The notes: generated from the letters alone by a model not told the origin. A DNA stretch of 64,000 nt from Diphasiastrum complanatum (GCA_029204225.1 CM055096.1:44005967-44069966); one strand, 5' to 3'; positions 45,346 to 58,056 are shown, counted from the first letter of the stretch. Translations and numbers: made by a program.

Positions 45346-47090
45346 CATGAGACACCAACATCACCTCAACTATGGTGATTTTGCTTTTGTCACTAACAAT
45401 CTCATTTCTAATCAAAATGAGATTTCTACCACTTGTCGCCCATGACTTGGTTGCATCCAACATTCTCACCTGGCAGATGACCAAATGTTGTTGAAGCCAC
45501 ATTTTCGCTATGCTCAATGGTTTCACATTGCACTTGTGTCTACTTATTATCTTCGTTTTTGACCTCCATATGGTAATCCAACACCACTCTTGAAGTTAAA
45601 GCTGTAAACAAATTTCTTGATGACGATGTTTTCTCTGCAAGCAACAAGTCTCCATACAGCAAGACACATATTCTCTAAGACGAAGACATATCTAAAGGAC
45701 GAAATATATGAAGAACTATCTTTTCGCCTTAACGAAAGTCTGACGAACAAGAATGTTTCGCGAATAATCCTCGAAATGAAATTGATATGTTCATGAGGAC
45801 GTTTCACATTTGAGGAAGGGGATATGTGATGCCACAAAATTATTAAATACTGAATATCAACGTAAATATGGCATGATATACTCGAAAATGAAGATATGAG
45901 CCGGATAACTATAAATCATGAAGAGGCCTAAGTCATTTTTTGGGAATATATCTCCTAAGTACTTGCCTTGTAATTAAGAGCAAGACCTTTAAAAGGAAAG
46001 ACATTGCCTTGGATAACCTTGACTAGGTCGTCCACACGAAACGACTGGTATGAAAAGACATGTTAAACTAGAGTAATCTTAACTCTAGTTAAATATACCT
46101 TTCATGGTATAATTGAACGTATTTTTAATCTAATTGTTAACTAGACCCTTTCGTGGGAGCGACGCACCTGTTGTTTTAGAGGTGTGTTTGTTCACCCCGT
46201 AGAACATATATTGATCTCACACTTCAGTCTCGAGCATCGAGAGAGAAGATTTATGCATATGTAAGAGATTGAAGAAGTGAATAGAGTTCTGTGAGTTTTC
46301 TCCCTTATCTCTGTTCTCCGCACTATTGAGTGTGAGTGATCTTGAGTCTACTAGCAATCTCTAATGCATTACATGAATTACTCTCTGATCAGACAGACTC
46401 TCTAGCACATTACAGTCATTTGCTGTGTATCCGTAAAGCATGCTCTAAAGAACTGTCTTAAGCCATCTTATTCGTCTGTCGCAAATACTTTCTTTTTGGC
46501 ACTCGAATAACGACTATCTTTGGTACAATCTAGCACGATCATTGAATAAAGATGTATGTATACAAAATGAGATGACAGTCCCTGTCTGAAGAATTGAGTC
46601 TTTGATCTGTTTTCCTGACTGTAATTGACATAAGTTTCTAACGTGCTCTAAAACTATTCGTGTTCTTTAACCATTAATTTGGACTTTAGTTGTTGAGGAT
46701 TTTTGTCTAGAAACAAACAGTTCGCGAACATGAGTAATTAATTGTCTGCATAGTCGTGAATACATCGAACAATTCTTGACTCTTTGTTGACACCTTAACC
46801 AGCCAGAGTGTAGTATTGTTGTACTACTCTAATAACATCTCAAACGCGTTTCATTGGATTTGACAGAGGCCAGATTGTTGTTCTGAAACTATTAACATTA
46901 CATTCCCCAAACACAAGTAATACTGGTTACTTTTTAATGTCTGTCGACAATCAGAATAACACTCGAAACCATTTGCCATAAATTGTACCAAATACATAAC
47001 TTTCTAACGCTGTCCTCTGTGTGAACGACATTATTTACTATAAGAATCTATATTAACCTTGCTGGTATAGTACGACAACGCCACTGGGTA
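45346..47090 (+). mobile_element. Probable LTR-element 3' end and LTR inserted in Gypsy gag
   Basis: A purine run GAGGAAGGGGATATG (about 45815-45829) precedes TGATGCCACAAAATTATT, as a polypurine tract precedes an LTR. The following 1.2 kb has LTR-like features but no second copy in the window. Gag-like coding lies on both sides (45.2-45.3 and 47.1-47.2 kb). The ends are uncertain. Confidence 0.35.
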
Positions 47091-47224
47091 TAGAAAGCTC
47101 AAGAGGAGAAAAAAGTACAAGCAAAATATGTACCTATAGAACCTCCTATCGATGAAGAACCAGTACCACAAACGGACTCACCATTGCGAACTGATCAGAA
47201 CGATCAGTTGCATCGTCATGAACC
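47091..47224 (+). pseudogene. Gypsy gag-protease linker, cut by LTR element
   Basis: An acidic frame (KYVPIEPPIDEEPVPQTDSP, then RTDQNDQLHRHEP) runs up to the target duplication GAACC (47220-47224). The same reading frame resumes at 52186 with PPFHMVEPENPHF. Confidence 0.75.
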
Positions 47225-47774
47225 TGTCATGTGCTGCATGTAATTAGCCCATGAGCTTACTAATGAATTGCCAAATATAGCCATGGAGCTAAATTAGATT
47301 AGAACTAGTCAATAGGATAGTTAATAAAGTGGTTCAAACAACCTCGCTATAATTGAGAATAGCGGAATTGCAATAATGGTTGTAAGGCCCAATTTAGCTA
47401 AATAAGGTCCCAAACTTTTAGTAGAGGCACAAATGACCACTATAAATAGCTGAGGTTGTGCTAAATTTGGAGGCTATTGTTCATTTTGTAATTTTGAGTT
47501 TGAAGAGATCTTGGAGCTTCTCTTGGAGAGCTTTCTTTGAAGAAAGTGGTTCATGTGCCTAAAATCACATGAGAGCTATGATCATGCTCTAGAATCAGGC
47601 CCCTATCTTGTGAATGATCATGAATAAAGATACCTTATTTTGCCTATTTTGGTGAAGTTTTGCTACTTCTATTTTCTTGATTTTTGACTAGTTTCTTGAT
47701 TTCTTGCACTTCCATTGAAATTTGATGTTTAATGAATGGATTAGATGTTTGAATGCTAAGGTTGGCACATGACA
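47225..47774 (+). repeat. 5' LTR of gag-only element
   Basis: TGTCATGTGCTGCATG... to ...GGTTGGCACATGACA. CACTATAAATAGC at about 47437-47449 is a good TATA box, followed by the presumed transcript start. Confidence 0.9.
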
Positions 47775-49879
47775 ATTTTGGTATCAAAGCATTAGATCCC
47801 TTCCCCATCAGATTTGGTGGTTTTTGTTAAATTTGGTAGAGTTTCTTGTTCTAGTTTTCTTGTTTTTTTCAATTTCCAGCAAGGTTTGATTCAATTTTTG
47901 ACCATTTAATCTTCATTATTTGTGTGATTTCTTATTGTTGATTAGTAGATCTTTTGTTTACTTCTTGGAGGTACTAAACTTTTCTGATTTGGAGCTATAA
48001 TGACCAAGTTATGGCCATTTTAGTGTTTTCATTCCAATTTTAGCTAGTTATTTGTAGTTTGTTTTTCTCCATTTTGGCTAGATTTTTGGCCGAATTTTTT
48101 GACTGTAAGTCATTGATTGTAGATCTTTTTCTTAGCTTGAATTTGAGCCAATTTGCAGCCAATTTGGCTGAAAATTGAGAGAGATGGGACAATTCTTGTG
48201 AAGGAGGTCTAAAATTAGTTTTTGGTCGAAATTTGGGAGAGAAGCACTTCAACTTTTCATTTCTGAAGTTTTGCTTCTTTGATATTTTTTTTCCTATTTC
48301 TTCATTCTGAAGTTTTTGCAGGTTCATTAACAAAAAAAAAATCTGACCTAACCCTACCTTCGCACAATTTAGGTTAAAAAAAATGCAAAAAAAACAAAGA
48401 GACACCCTGGCCAATTTTCCTAACCCTATCCCCAGAGCTTGAATAAACATTGAAAAAAAAAAAACTTATCCTAAACCTAACCCTCCCCACGCGTACACTC
48501 CCCGCCGTCACCCCATCTCTCGCACGATCTCTCTATGATCTTCTCCTTTTGCTTTGCCGACCCCCCCCCCCCCTCCCTCTCACTCCACGCGACCCCGACG
48601 CATTCCCTTTACTCTCTCTCTCTCTCTCTCTGATGCTGTCTGTCCGGCCCAGGCCTGCGCCTCCCTCCGGTTTCTGAAATATTCCAAAAAATATTCTTTG
48701 AATATTCTCTCCCTCCCTTCAACGTGCCAGATAATTTTTTTTTTCCTAGTTATTCCTATTTCTTTGATGGGTTTCATATTTTTTTTGTTACGAGACAATA
48801 TTTCAAGGATTTCAAATCTTATAGAATTAGATTTGGTAAAATAATTCTAGAACCCCCATTCAAAGTTTTAGCTAATTCATTTCATATTCATCTTTTAACT
48901 TCCGTAACTTTCTTGTTTGATCTCGAAATTCAGTGCTTCAAAAACAAAAAGTGCTTTGTTCATTGAGCTGAATCACGTGATCATCATTTTAGTCATCATT
49001 ATTCACTTTCTATTTCTAAATTTTTTAGGTTCCATATTGCCTTGGTTGTTACATTTTTTTTAATCCATTTCTTCGAACTTCCATATCTGATCTCCTGTGT
49101 GACCTTAGATTTTGACGTAGTAAAAGCAAAAGTGATTATTACATCAAGCTTCACATGATAGCACTGATATAAAGCCAAAATCGATCAATGAAACAAAGTT
49201 GACATTTTGCCAATAGCTATTGTTGTTTCCTAAATCTTGCAGGTTACATTCTTCGAGGACTCAGAATTTTGGGACGGTGGAGAAGCACAAAATTGTTACT
49301 AGAAAATTTGTGATTTTACCAGTGAAATTTATAATTGTTCCAAATTCTTTTCACTTCATTCAGTTTTGTGGACCCATAACCCACAGATTGTCTGTCACTA
49401 TACCATGGACACTGATAATGAATATATATCCGACTATGAAGTTCAATGGGATGGAAATGATTATGAGTACGATAACCAAAGGGACTGTTATGATGATGGT
49501 GGTCATGGCAAGATGAGGAGGAATGTAATGACGGTAGAGATTGTCAACATGATGATCAACAATGTGATGATACGGACGAGCATGAACAATATTCCGATGG
49601 GGATTATGATTGTCAACTAGATGATCAGGATTATCAGCTTGGTGATGCAGACGAATATAACGATGGTCCATATGAGAGGGATATAATCACTCTGAATGGC
49701 AACATGAGGACCAATATGAGCCTACAGGTCAACCAAATTATATCCCTGAAAGTTGTGAGTATGATGAGGAAGATAGTACTACATCGGTGAGGATGGAGAC
49801 TACAATGATAATAACGAAGCTGGTTCCGAACAATACGAAGTTGAAGAAGATAATTTTGAATACCAATCATCTCTTTGTA

Positions 49880-50376
49880 CAATGGCATTCAACAGTACAT
49901 CCATGCAAACAGAAGAGGCTTCATCTATGGAACTTAAACCAATTGTTGGCACAACAAGGTTACAGTTAGAGGACAATACCAATTATGGGAGCATAGTGAC
50001 CATTCCTAGTTTTGTTACAATGGTGAGAGCAGTTCGTCAGAGGCACATCAACATCAACAAATCAATACTCAACAAAATCATGATGATTGTCCGTCATCCA
50101 GAGTATGAACCGAAGTCATCGGATGATTTCAAGGAGTTTTGTACAGAAATATTTATAGATTATTATATGGACTCTTGGAATATGCTAGAACAAACTGGTT
50201 CATTGAAGGCATATAATATGAGATTCTGTCTGGTAGCATCTAAACAGAGGTGCCTTGATGAAGAGTTATCCCAACACTATCTACGTGGTCTTCAAGATCA
50301 CATCCGTCAACATTTGGATAAAGTACCTCAAGTAAATCCAACTTTGGCAGATGTAATGCAAAAGGCGTTGATTTGA
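49880..50376 (+). CDS. Gag-like protein of the non-autonomous LTR element
   Basis: An open frame of 164 codons from 49882. Residues about 75-150 (PKSSDDFKEFCTEIFIDYYM, then WNMLEQTGSLKAYNMRF, then LDEELSQHYLRGLQDHIRQH) have the helical look and the F-Y-x-GL spacing of the retrotransposon capsid domain (retrotrans_gag). No zinc knuckle is seen. Two more frames downstream (50401-50832, 50897-51433) may be its decayed continuation. Its role would be particle assembly. The family assignment comes from pattern and position, not from a strong motif. Confidence 0.55.
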
Positions 50377-50710
50377 GATCTAAGGATAAGACAACAAAAG
50401 GTGCAACTACGGATCAAATTGGAGTCTCAGCAGGAAGAAATTCCTACACCAGTGTGTTCAGCTCTCCATCAGCAAAACTCTCCAGAACTATCAATATGTC
50501 AATTCCAAGCTCATCAAGGTGCTAGTTTGAACAAAAGTATTTCAGAAAAAAATTCTTCAACGGATGAAGGATCGAAAGGAATCAAGGAATTGCAGAATAT
50601 GTCTCTTGAACATCCAATCATGTCTCAACATCAACAACAAATGGATTTTGACTTATCTTCCAATATTGTTGACTCGAGAGCTTTTGAGATTAATATTACT
50701 ACTGCCTATC

Positions 50711-50830
50711 ATTGTATATATGACGAATTTATCTTTGGAGATCGAACTGAAGATAATCACTGCTTACAACATTGTATATATGACAAATTTATCCTTGGAG
50801 ATCAAACTGAGGATCATCATTGCTTACAAT
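50711..50830 (+). repeat. 60-bp tandem duplication in the gag-only element
   Basis: Two copies (50711-50770, 50771-50830), in frame, encode 20-residue repeats that begin HCIYDEFIFGDR and HCIYDKFILGDQ. The copies have diverged at about 8 positions. Confidence 0.9.
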
Positions 50831-51629
50831 AGAATGAATATGAGTTGTTCATATTCCAACATAATGACACTCACTCTCTTGGAATAGAATGATGAGTTGA
50901 AAACAACTGGAATGTGGCCAAATTTGGACAATGAATCATTTGATTTGGAGCATTACTATTTTGATCTATCAGGAGCTATACCCATTGCTTCACTCATAGA
51001 GGATATCAATGGATCCATGGCCATCCATCTTCAGCGAGATAACGCTACCAATCTTGCTCAAAATAATTCAACAAGACAGAACTCCAATGCTCAATCAGAT
51101 AACTTGGATGAAATCATTGCTTTGGAGTCACAAAAGGATATTGTGATCCTACATCAAGGAGCAATGCGCAAGGCAACAAAACTGGATGCAAGGACAAGAA
51201 AAAACACATCTGGAATTGGATTGCCTATCCAATCAAGGCAAATACTACGGAAGAAGACTATTGAATGTCTAGTTGCTTGGATCTTGTCAACCCATACAAA
51301 ACTAATGCAACTTGAGGCTTTCCTGTGTTTCATCAATCTCTTCTTTAGTGATCTTATTAATTCTATGGGATCAGTTGTAGATCAAAGGTTCTCTATGAAG
51401 AAAACTCGTTGCAACTTTTTTCTACAACAATAAGCTGGAAGTTGAACTTGAGCAACAAAAATTAAATGGTAGATGGCTACTGACAAGAATAATACAAGAA
51501 AAAATGTTTCTTATTCGAGGTGGCCAAATACTTCTCGACTACCGCGAAAGGATTCACGAGACATGGCACTAAACAAAGGACTACATGGTCTTCATTTTTT
51601 AGAGCAACTTATGCTTAAAGTAGGGGGAG

Positions 51630-52185
51630 TGTCATGTGTTGCATGTAATTAGCCCATGAACTTACTAATAAATTGCCAAATATAGCCATGGAGCTAAATC
51701 AGATTAGAACTAGTCAATAGGACAGTTAATAAAGTGGTTCGAACAAGCTCGCTATAATTGAGAATAGCGAAATTGTAATAATGGTTGTAAGTCCCAATTT
51801 AGCTAAATAAGGTCCCAAACTTATAGTAGAGGCACAAATGACCACTATAAATAGCTGAGGTCATGCTAAATTTGGAGGCTATTGTTCATTTTGTAATTTT
51901 GAGTTTTAAGAGATCTTGGAGCTTCCGAGTCTTGGAGAGCTTTCTTGATGAAGAAAGTGGTTCATGTGCCTAAAATCACATTGGAGCTATGATCATGCTC
52001 TAGAATCAGGCCCCTATCTTGTGAATGATCATGAATAAAGATACCTTACTTTGCCTATTTTGGTGAAGTTTTGCTACTTCTATTTTCTTGATTTTTGACT
52101 AGTTTCTTGATTTCTGGCACTTCCATTGTAATTTGATATTTAATGAATGGATTAGATGTTTGAATGCTAAGGTTGGCACATGACA
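51630..52185 (+). repeat. 3' LTR of gag-only element
   Basis: Same sequence as 47225-47774 with scattered substitutions and a small indel (GAGCTTCCGAGTCTTGG versus GAGCTTCTCTTGG). Directly preceded by the polypurine tract. Confidence 0.9.
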
Positions 52186-53166
52186 GAACCACCTTTCCAC
52201 ATGGTGGAGCCCGAGAATCCACATTTTGAGATACTTACAAGTTTGCTAGCAAGTCGTGTTAACTTATCCCTTGGAGAGTTACTGCAAATTGCGCCACAAG
52301 CCAAGAGTCTTCTGGCTGAATGGGCCAAAGCGAAAGCGAAATTAGTAACACAAAAGCCCATATACTGTGTGGGCTACAAAGAAACGAGCAACGTCCTCCA
52401 CATTGGAATAGCGTGGGAAAGCGAAGAACACAATATCACCTTGTCAGTCAAGTACAAGAGATTTGAGGATGAGGCAACAATGGTAGATGGAGGATCAAGT
52501 GTGAAATTTGATCTCCACTACCTCTTGTACCAGAAATGGAGTTTGCAAATATTGAAGCCAACAAAATTTGCCATTAAACCAACAGATCAATCATGTGTTA
52601 AACCAAAAGGTGTAGTTGACAACATCCCTGTAAAAATAGTGGGAATGTATTTTGTGACCACTTTTGTGGTGACGGACATACCAGAGTCCCCTTTTGTCTA
52701 CTGCGTTTTGCTAGGAAGACCGTGATTGAGGATCGCGCAAGTGGTTCACAACTGGGGGACTAAAAAACTCACCTTTGAAAATCGAGAACCGGCTGTAAAG
52801 GTTGATCCAACCACATGGGCAATAAAACCAGTTACACCAAAAGCTGATGACGGATCGTCCACCATAGATCATACTATTGATCGCCCAAGGCAAGCCAAGG
52901 GAGGTCACTACGACTCTGAAACAGATATCATGAGATGGATGGATGCATTGGAAACTGTCGACTATATGGCTGGGCATGCTTGTCAACAGGATTCAGATTC
53001 AAAACCCAGCACATCATCACCCAAGTGCTATACATTGGACACACCAATCACTTTCAGGGTGAACATGATCAATGTGGCATGGCTATCAGTGGAAGGTATT
53101 GAGAACCTTGCGGATGATGATTTAGTCCCTTGGCAACATGTTTTTAACCTACAACAAGGAGATTGA
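52186..53166 (+). pseudogene. Gypsy protease region
   Basis: The frame from the target duplication reads PPFHMVEPENPHFEILTSLL, then LSLGELLQIAPQAKSLLAEW, and MVDGGSSVKFD at about 52481-52511, the retropepsin active-site D-G-G/S variant found in some plant Gypsy elements. A stop at 52723-52725 is followed in frame by RIAQVVHNWGTKKLTFEN and a linker to 53166. Stops make it inactive. Confidence 0.75.
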
Positions 53167-54870
53167 GCTGACAGATGAGTAGTAGCTACGACATATGGAC
53201 CCAGATCGTTATGGAATGAAGAAAGTACCAGCTCAGCCACCACAGAAATCCACAATGTCTAAAGTTTCCAAGAGAGATCCACCCAAGGCACCTGCCAACA
53301 AGAAGAACCAGTTGAGACAATGTTATAACTAGGTGATCCGATGGAGCGATCTACCAGAGGAGGCCATAGCTATGGTGGATGTGGATATTTGCAATCACGA
53401 AGCGAATGTCAAGCCAGTCCTGAAGAAAGACAACAAGGATGAACCCAACTACGTGAGCCGAAAAGAAAAAAAAAAGGTGTTGGACTCCTTGAAGTCAATT
53501 CGAATGGACTCAGATGCAACATCATCTTTCTCATAGATGACTAATAACCCAAAAATTACAAGTTGGGCTAAGATCAATATGCTGAAGGAGGAATCTTACC
53601 GAACTCCAGTTCATGAGATGCTAGAGACCTTCAAGAACTATTCCTTAGACGATGTAGTAATCATGATGCCGCAAGCTCAAAGAGAACCTGATTAAAGTCA
53701 AGAACCAACGGAGCAAGTCTTCGAAGCGCGAATGCAACCTATGAATCTGGCTAAGCCAGGTGAAGAAGAAAAGATCCCCACTCAATTCAAAAGACTACAC
53801 TCATTATCGATGGAATACAAGGACTCTTTTGCTTGGAATTACACTGATCTGAAGGTATCCCACCAATCGTAGTCCAACATGCCATACCCTTGGTGGATGG
53901 AGCAGTCCCTAAGGTGAGTCGTTACTATCGATGCAACCCGAACTATATAGAGTTGATCAAGCAAGAGTTGCAGACATTGCTAGATGCTGATTTCATCTAT
54001 GAGATCAATCACACTGAATGGGTGCCGTCTATAGTAATAGTACCCAAGAAAAACGACAAAATGTGAATCTGTGTGAACCTGAAAGCATTAAATGCAGTCA
54101 CCAAGAAGGATCATTTTCCATTACCATTTACAAAAAGTGTTCTAGATAGAGTAGCAAGAGCAGAAGCCTATAGTTTTCTGGATGGTTTCAGCGGCTACAA
54201 TCAAGTGAAAATAGTGTTGCAAGATCAGCACAAGACAACATTCACTACAAAATGAGGAACCTATGCTTACAAGGTAATGCCGTTTGGACTTTGCAATGCC
54301 CCAAGTACTTTTCAACGAGTTATGCAGGCGACATTCAAAGAGTATTTGCAAAAATTTCTAGAGATTCTATTGGATGATCTGTGCATGCACAGACCTAATT
54401 CGGAGCACTTATCCAATCTGGAAAAGGTGCTAAGAAAATGCCGCGAGTATCAGTTATCCTTGAATCTAGAGAAGTGTAAGTTTTGGGTGACACATGGCCT
54501 AATTTTTGGCCATATAGTATCCAGACACGGGATCGCCACGAACGTATCAAAGATAAGGACCATAGTCAATCTGCCACAACCAGGAACAATCCGTAGAGTC
54601 TACATTTTCATGGGTCACGCTACCTATTACAAAATCTTCATTTTAGACAATTCGGAGTTAGCACGACCAATCTACAAACTCACAACGGAACCACATTGGA
54701 CGAAGGAAGCCCTACAGACTTTTCAGAAGCTTAAAGATGCATTGGTCTCAGCACCAATATAGTATTCTGCCCAATTGGTCCATATAGTTTCACGTGCATA
54801 TAGATGCATCGACATATGCAGTGGGAGCATTCTTAACCAAGCCAGGAGAACACAAAAAGGATTTTCCAAT
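53167..54870 (+). pseudogene. Gypsy reverse transcriptase and start of RNase H
   Basis: RT blocks are in order: VDGAVPKVSRYYRCNPNYIE (about 53890), DADFIYEINHTEWVPSIVIV, KKDHFPLPF, YSFLDGFSGYNQVKI, MPFGLCNAPSTFQRVM and ILLDDLCMHRP (LDD retained, about 54367-54399). The RNase H start, HVHIDASTYAVGAFL, is at about 54792. Stops at 54064, 54253 and 54760 break the frame. It ends at about 54870, where Copia sequence begins. The integrase of the same element type is seen at 62.8 kb. Confidence 0.85.
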
Positions 54871-55361
54871 CTGATGATGGAGATGCTTAGATGATCAAAA
54901 GGAAGGATGTCTTGACTGAAAAAGGTAAAAGGCAAGGGAAGTTGTTCAAACTAGATGCTTGTGTTATTGCTAACCAAGTTGGATGTGTTGCAAGAGAGCA
55001 AATACCTATTCAAGAGGTTTGGCATAAAAGGATGGGACACCTCAACTTCAAGTCATTAGATGTAATGGCTAGAGAGAAGGTTGTGATAGGTCTTCCAAGT
55101 TTCTTAAGTGGCATCTATCATGTTTGTGAGTCTTGTGCTTTGTCTAAGTCACATAGACTCCCTTATACTAGATCTACATCTAGATCTACAAAGCCTTTTC
55201 AACTTGTACATTCGGATATTCATGGAATTACTACAATTAGAAATAGTGGAGCTAAGATGTATGTAACTTTCATTGATGATTTTAGTAGATCATGTTGGAT
55301 CTATCTACTAAAGAGCAAGGATGAAGTGTATGATGTCTTTGTTAAGTTTAAGTTCCGCAAG
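54871..55361 (+). pseudogene. Copia GAG-pre-integrase and integrase N-terminus
   Basis: An open frame: EVWHKRMGHLNFKSLDVMAR, CESCALSKSHRLPY (zinc site), FQLVHSDIHGITTI and FIDDFSRSCWIYLLKSKDEV. It ends abruptly at FVKFK at about 55361, where an inverted segment of the same element type starts. Confidence 0.85.
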
Positions 55362-56340
55362 ATCACCATTCAAGAATGCATTTGAAATGTCGAATTGACA
55401 TAGATCCCATCCATAAACTGTAGCAAGTGAGATGATGACTCAAATTCTTACCATATTTGCCACGGGTGCAAAAAAGGTCTCATCATGGTCAACAATCCCT
55501 TGTTGTTGAGCATATCCTTTTGCCACTGACCTTGCCTTGTACTTGTTGGTAGATCCATGTTGGTTTGTCTTCACCTTGAAGATCCATTTGCATCAAATAG
55601 CTTTCTTGTCCTTAGGTAACTCCACCAATATCCATGTTCCATTCTTCATAAGAGCTTGATACTCAAGATCCATTGCTTGGATCCACTCCTCTTCCTTCCT
55701 TGCTTCATCTACACTTGTAGGTTCATCAAAAGAGGTTAGGAAAGCAACATAATTTCTAGAAACTACTTGCTTACCCTTTTCATCATATGTGAGCCTTGAA
55801 GGCATATGTCTTTCCCTTGATGTTCTCCTTGGCTTTTGACTTGATGAAGGTCCATCATCATCGCCATCTAAAGTAGGATCCTTTACATCAACACCAAGAA
55901 TGTTAGATCCATCCACATCATCATAAATAGTACTTGAAGACCCTTTTGGAATTTTCCCTTCATCAAAATGACATCTCTACCAACAATCGCTTTGTTAGTA
56001 GAAGGAATGTAAACCTTGTAGGCTTTACTCACCTCACTATATCCAGCAAAAATACCTTTCCTTGAAGATGGATCCTCCTTGGTCCTATCATCAATCCTTC
56101 CATCCAATATAGCACTCGGCCACCTATTGCACAAGAAATTGGCACACAACAAAGCTTGATTCCAAAATGGTTTATCAAAATTAGCACTTAACCTCATGGC
56201 TTTAGCACTTTCACATAGAGTCCTATTCTTTCTTTCAACCACTTCATTTTGTTGTGGGGTCCTTGGTGTTGTATACTCCCTCTTGATCCCATGCTCATCA
56301 CGAAAGGCCTTGAACTTGGTAGATATGTACTCTAGAAGGT
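55362..56340 (-). pseudogene. Inverted Copia segment: integrase C-terminus to RT
   Basis: On the minus strand from right to left: FKAFRDEHGIKREYTTPRTP and NEVVERKNRTLCESAKAMRL (integrase core end, 56160-56320); the linker with ILDGRIDDRTKEDPSSRKG; RT start EEWIQAMDLEYQALMKNGTW (55593-55700); then the RT block ending AFLNGDL at about 55362. It carries exactly the part missing from the plus-strand piece to its left. Confidence 0.85.
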
Positions 56341-57714
56341 GTTGGATCGATCAACATTTGAAACCATAGCTACCTTGAGAGAAAGAAGAAGCTTTGAAGA
56401 CAAAGAGGCAGTCATGCCAGGAGAGAGACGGGCTATCGCGCATGCTGATGAGAATTATCATGATGTGTAAAAACGTGTCTAGCGGATGCAGGGGCAGCTT
56501 TCAATGCACAAGAGGGGCCAAGAGTCATCGGATCAACAAGCATCCTGATCAATGGCCGTGATAGTGAGGTCAAGGGGCATTGTGGACCACAAGATGGAGA
56601 GGAGCCATTGGATTTAAGGGAAAAGGGTCCCTAGAAAATTGAAGGGCACAATAGCCTTCAATTGCATTAAAAACCTTCACTCTGAAAGTCAATGAAGGGG
56701 CTCGACTGGTGAATTTGGGTTTGATGGGCATGATTTCTTCAAAAGGAAGAAACATTTCATTTTTTGAACTCATTCTTTAAGGCCACTTTGGAAGTGGATA
56801 ACTTTGGCTAGAGGAGGGCTTTTGGGGTCAAATAAGGGCCATTTTGGAGCATGTAAAAGCTTGCACAGAGCTGACAGACAGAGCGATGACATTGTCAAGA
56901 AAGAAATGCATTTTGATGCATTCTTGACACCATTCTATGGAGCGGGAGACGAGTGACCCAACGACGTACAATTTTCACTATTTGGTGACCTGTGTGCCAA
57001 ATTAAGCCCAATTCTGTGTTGTAAAGCTGCGGGGCAGGTTAGGAAAAGGTGCGTGCCTATAGCCAAGAAGGTCTAAAGTGGTTCTCAAGCAGTTTTGAGG
57101 AGCCTAAGCATAGTGCATTGTGAGGGAGAGCGGAAATGGCAGAATTGCATTGTAGAAAGCTAGTAAATGCGATCAAGTTGCAATGAGGCATCATGGAACT
57201 CTTGATTGGCAAGAATTGATAGAGGCAAACCAATCGTAGATGAGATTCGGGCATTATGCCAAGTTATGTTAGTGAATATGGTGGAATGACATGGGGCTTC
57301 TAGTTCAACTTTTCGGAAGTTAGAACCTACCAAGGTCATGGACGCTTGGAGTGGCATCTCAAGGTGAGAATCGACAATGGCATTGTCAGATTCGGTGGTG
57401 ACAGTTACTTCACATGCTTTTGCAAAGGGAGAAATGTCACATCTCAGGGTGGATGCGTGGAGTTATGGATGCATGGTTGTTGTAGTAGTGGATCTACCTA
57501 TGACAAAGGTGTATGGTATAGGAGGATATCTTCTTCAACAGGCTGTGATCATCAGTTGATATGTTTGTCATTCGTGTTGGTTGCATGAATGTGATTGCTT
57601 GCATGTGACTTTGTCATGAGAGTCTTTTGTGACTAGACGTAGATCTGAGTTGGAGTTTGATTCGTTATGCATTTGCTACTGAAAGGAAAAACAAAGTACT
57701 CATTTGATGCTCAG
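56341..57714. other. Unassigned sequence inside or beside Copia remnant
   Basis: Scattered plus-strand pieces look coding (for example EDKEAVMPGERRAIAHADEN at about 56400, VYGIGGYLLQQAV at about 57510) but match nothing I recognise. It lies between the inverted Copia segment and the Copia 3' end, so it replaces most of RT. Confidence 0.4.
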
Positions 57715-58056
57715 TGACTTGTTGACATGTCATCAAGGAGGAGATCCCAATCATCTATTGTGACAACCAATCAGCCCAATCACTTGCCACTAATCCTATG
57801 TACATTCCATGCAAGGAGCAAGCACATCGAGATTGCTCATCATTTCGTGAGGGAGAAAGTGCAAGCCAAAGAGATCAAGCTCCAACATGTGCCATCATCA
57901 AGCTGCTTGGCTGATTTGTTTACTAAATTTTTACCCAAAGATTCATTTGTCAAGCTTAGATCTTCACTTGGAGTGATTGATAAAAGCATTATTGTTTCCA
58001 AGGCTAAATTTGAGGAGTGTAAAAAATCGCCAACATTAGCAAATCTAGCCATGTAG
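57715..58056 (+). pseudogene. Copia RNase H C-terminus
   Basis: Pieces of IKEEIPIIYCDNQSAQSLAT (first frame, about 57738) and ARSKHIEIAHHFVREKVQAK, ADLFTKFLPKDSFVKLRSSL (second frame) are the conserved Copia RNase H end. A frameshift separates them. Ends at 58056. Confidence 0.85.

Larger units (their letters stand above)
47225..52185 (+). mobile_element. Complete LTR retrotransposon lacking pol (non-autonomous, gag-only)
   Basis: LTRs at 47225-47774 and 51630-52185 (about 550 bp, TGTCATGTG...GCACATGACA) are nearly identical and flanked by the exact 5-bp duplication GAACC (47220-47224, 52186-52190). A PBS-like TGGTATCAAAGC lies at 47780-47791 and the polypurine tract AAAGTAGGGGGAG at 51617-51629, so it is plus-oriented. 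The 3.85-kb interior holds a long leader and gag-like frames (49.4-51.4 kb). I found no protease, integrase, RT or RNase H. It must rely on enzymes from another element. Small LTR differences show it is not brand new. Confidence 0.9.

Noticed and set aside
52186-54870. Endogenous plant pararetrovirus (caulimovirid)
   Set aside because: Protease-RT order could fit, but no movement protein is seen, the RT is Gypsy-like, and an integrase of the same type lies on the same strand at 62.8 kb.
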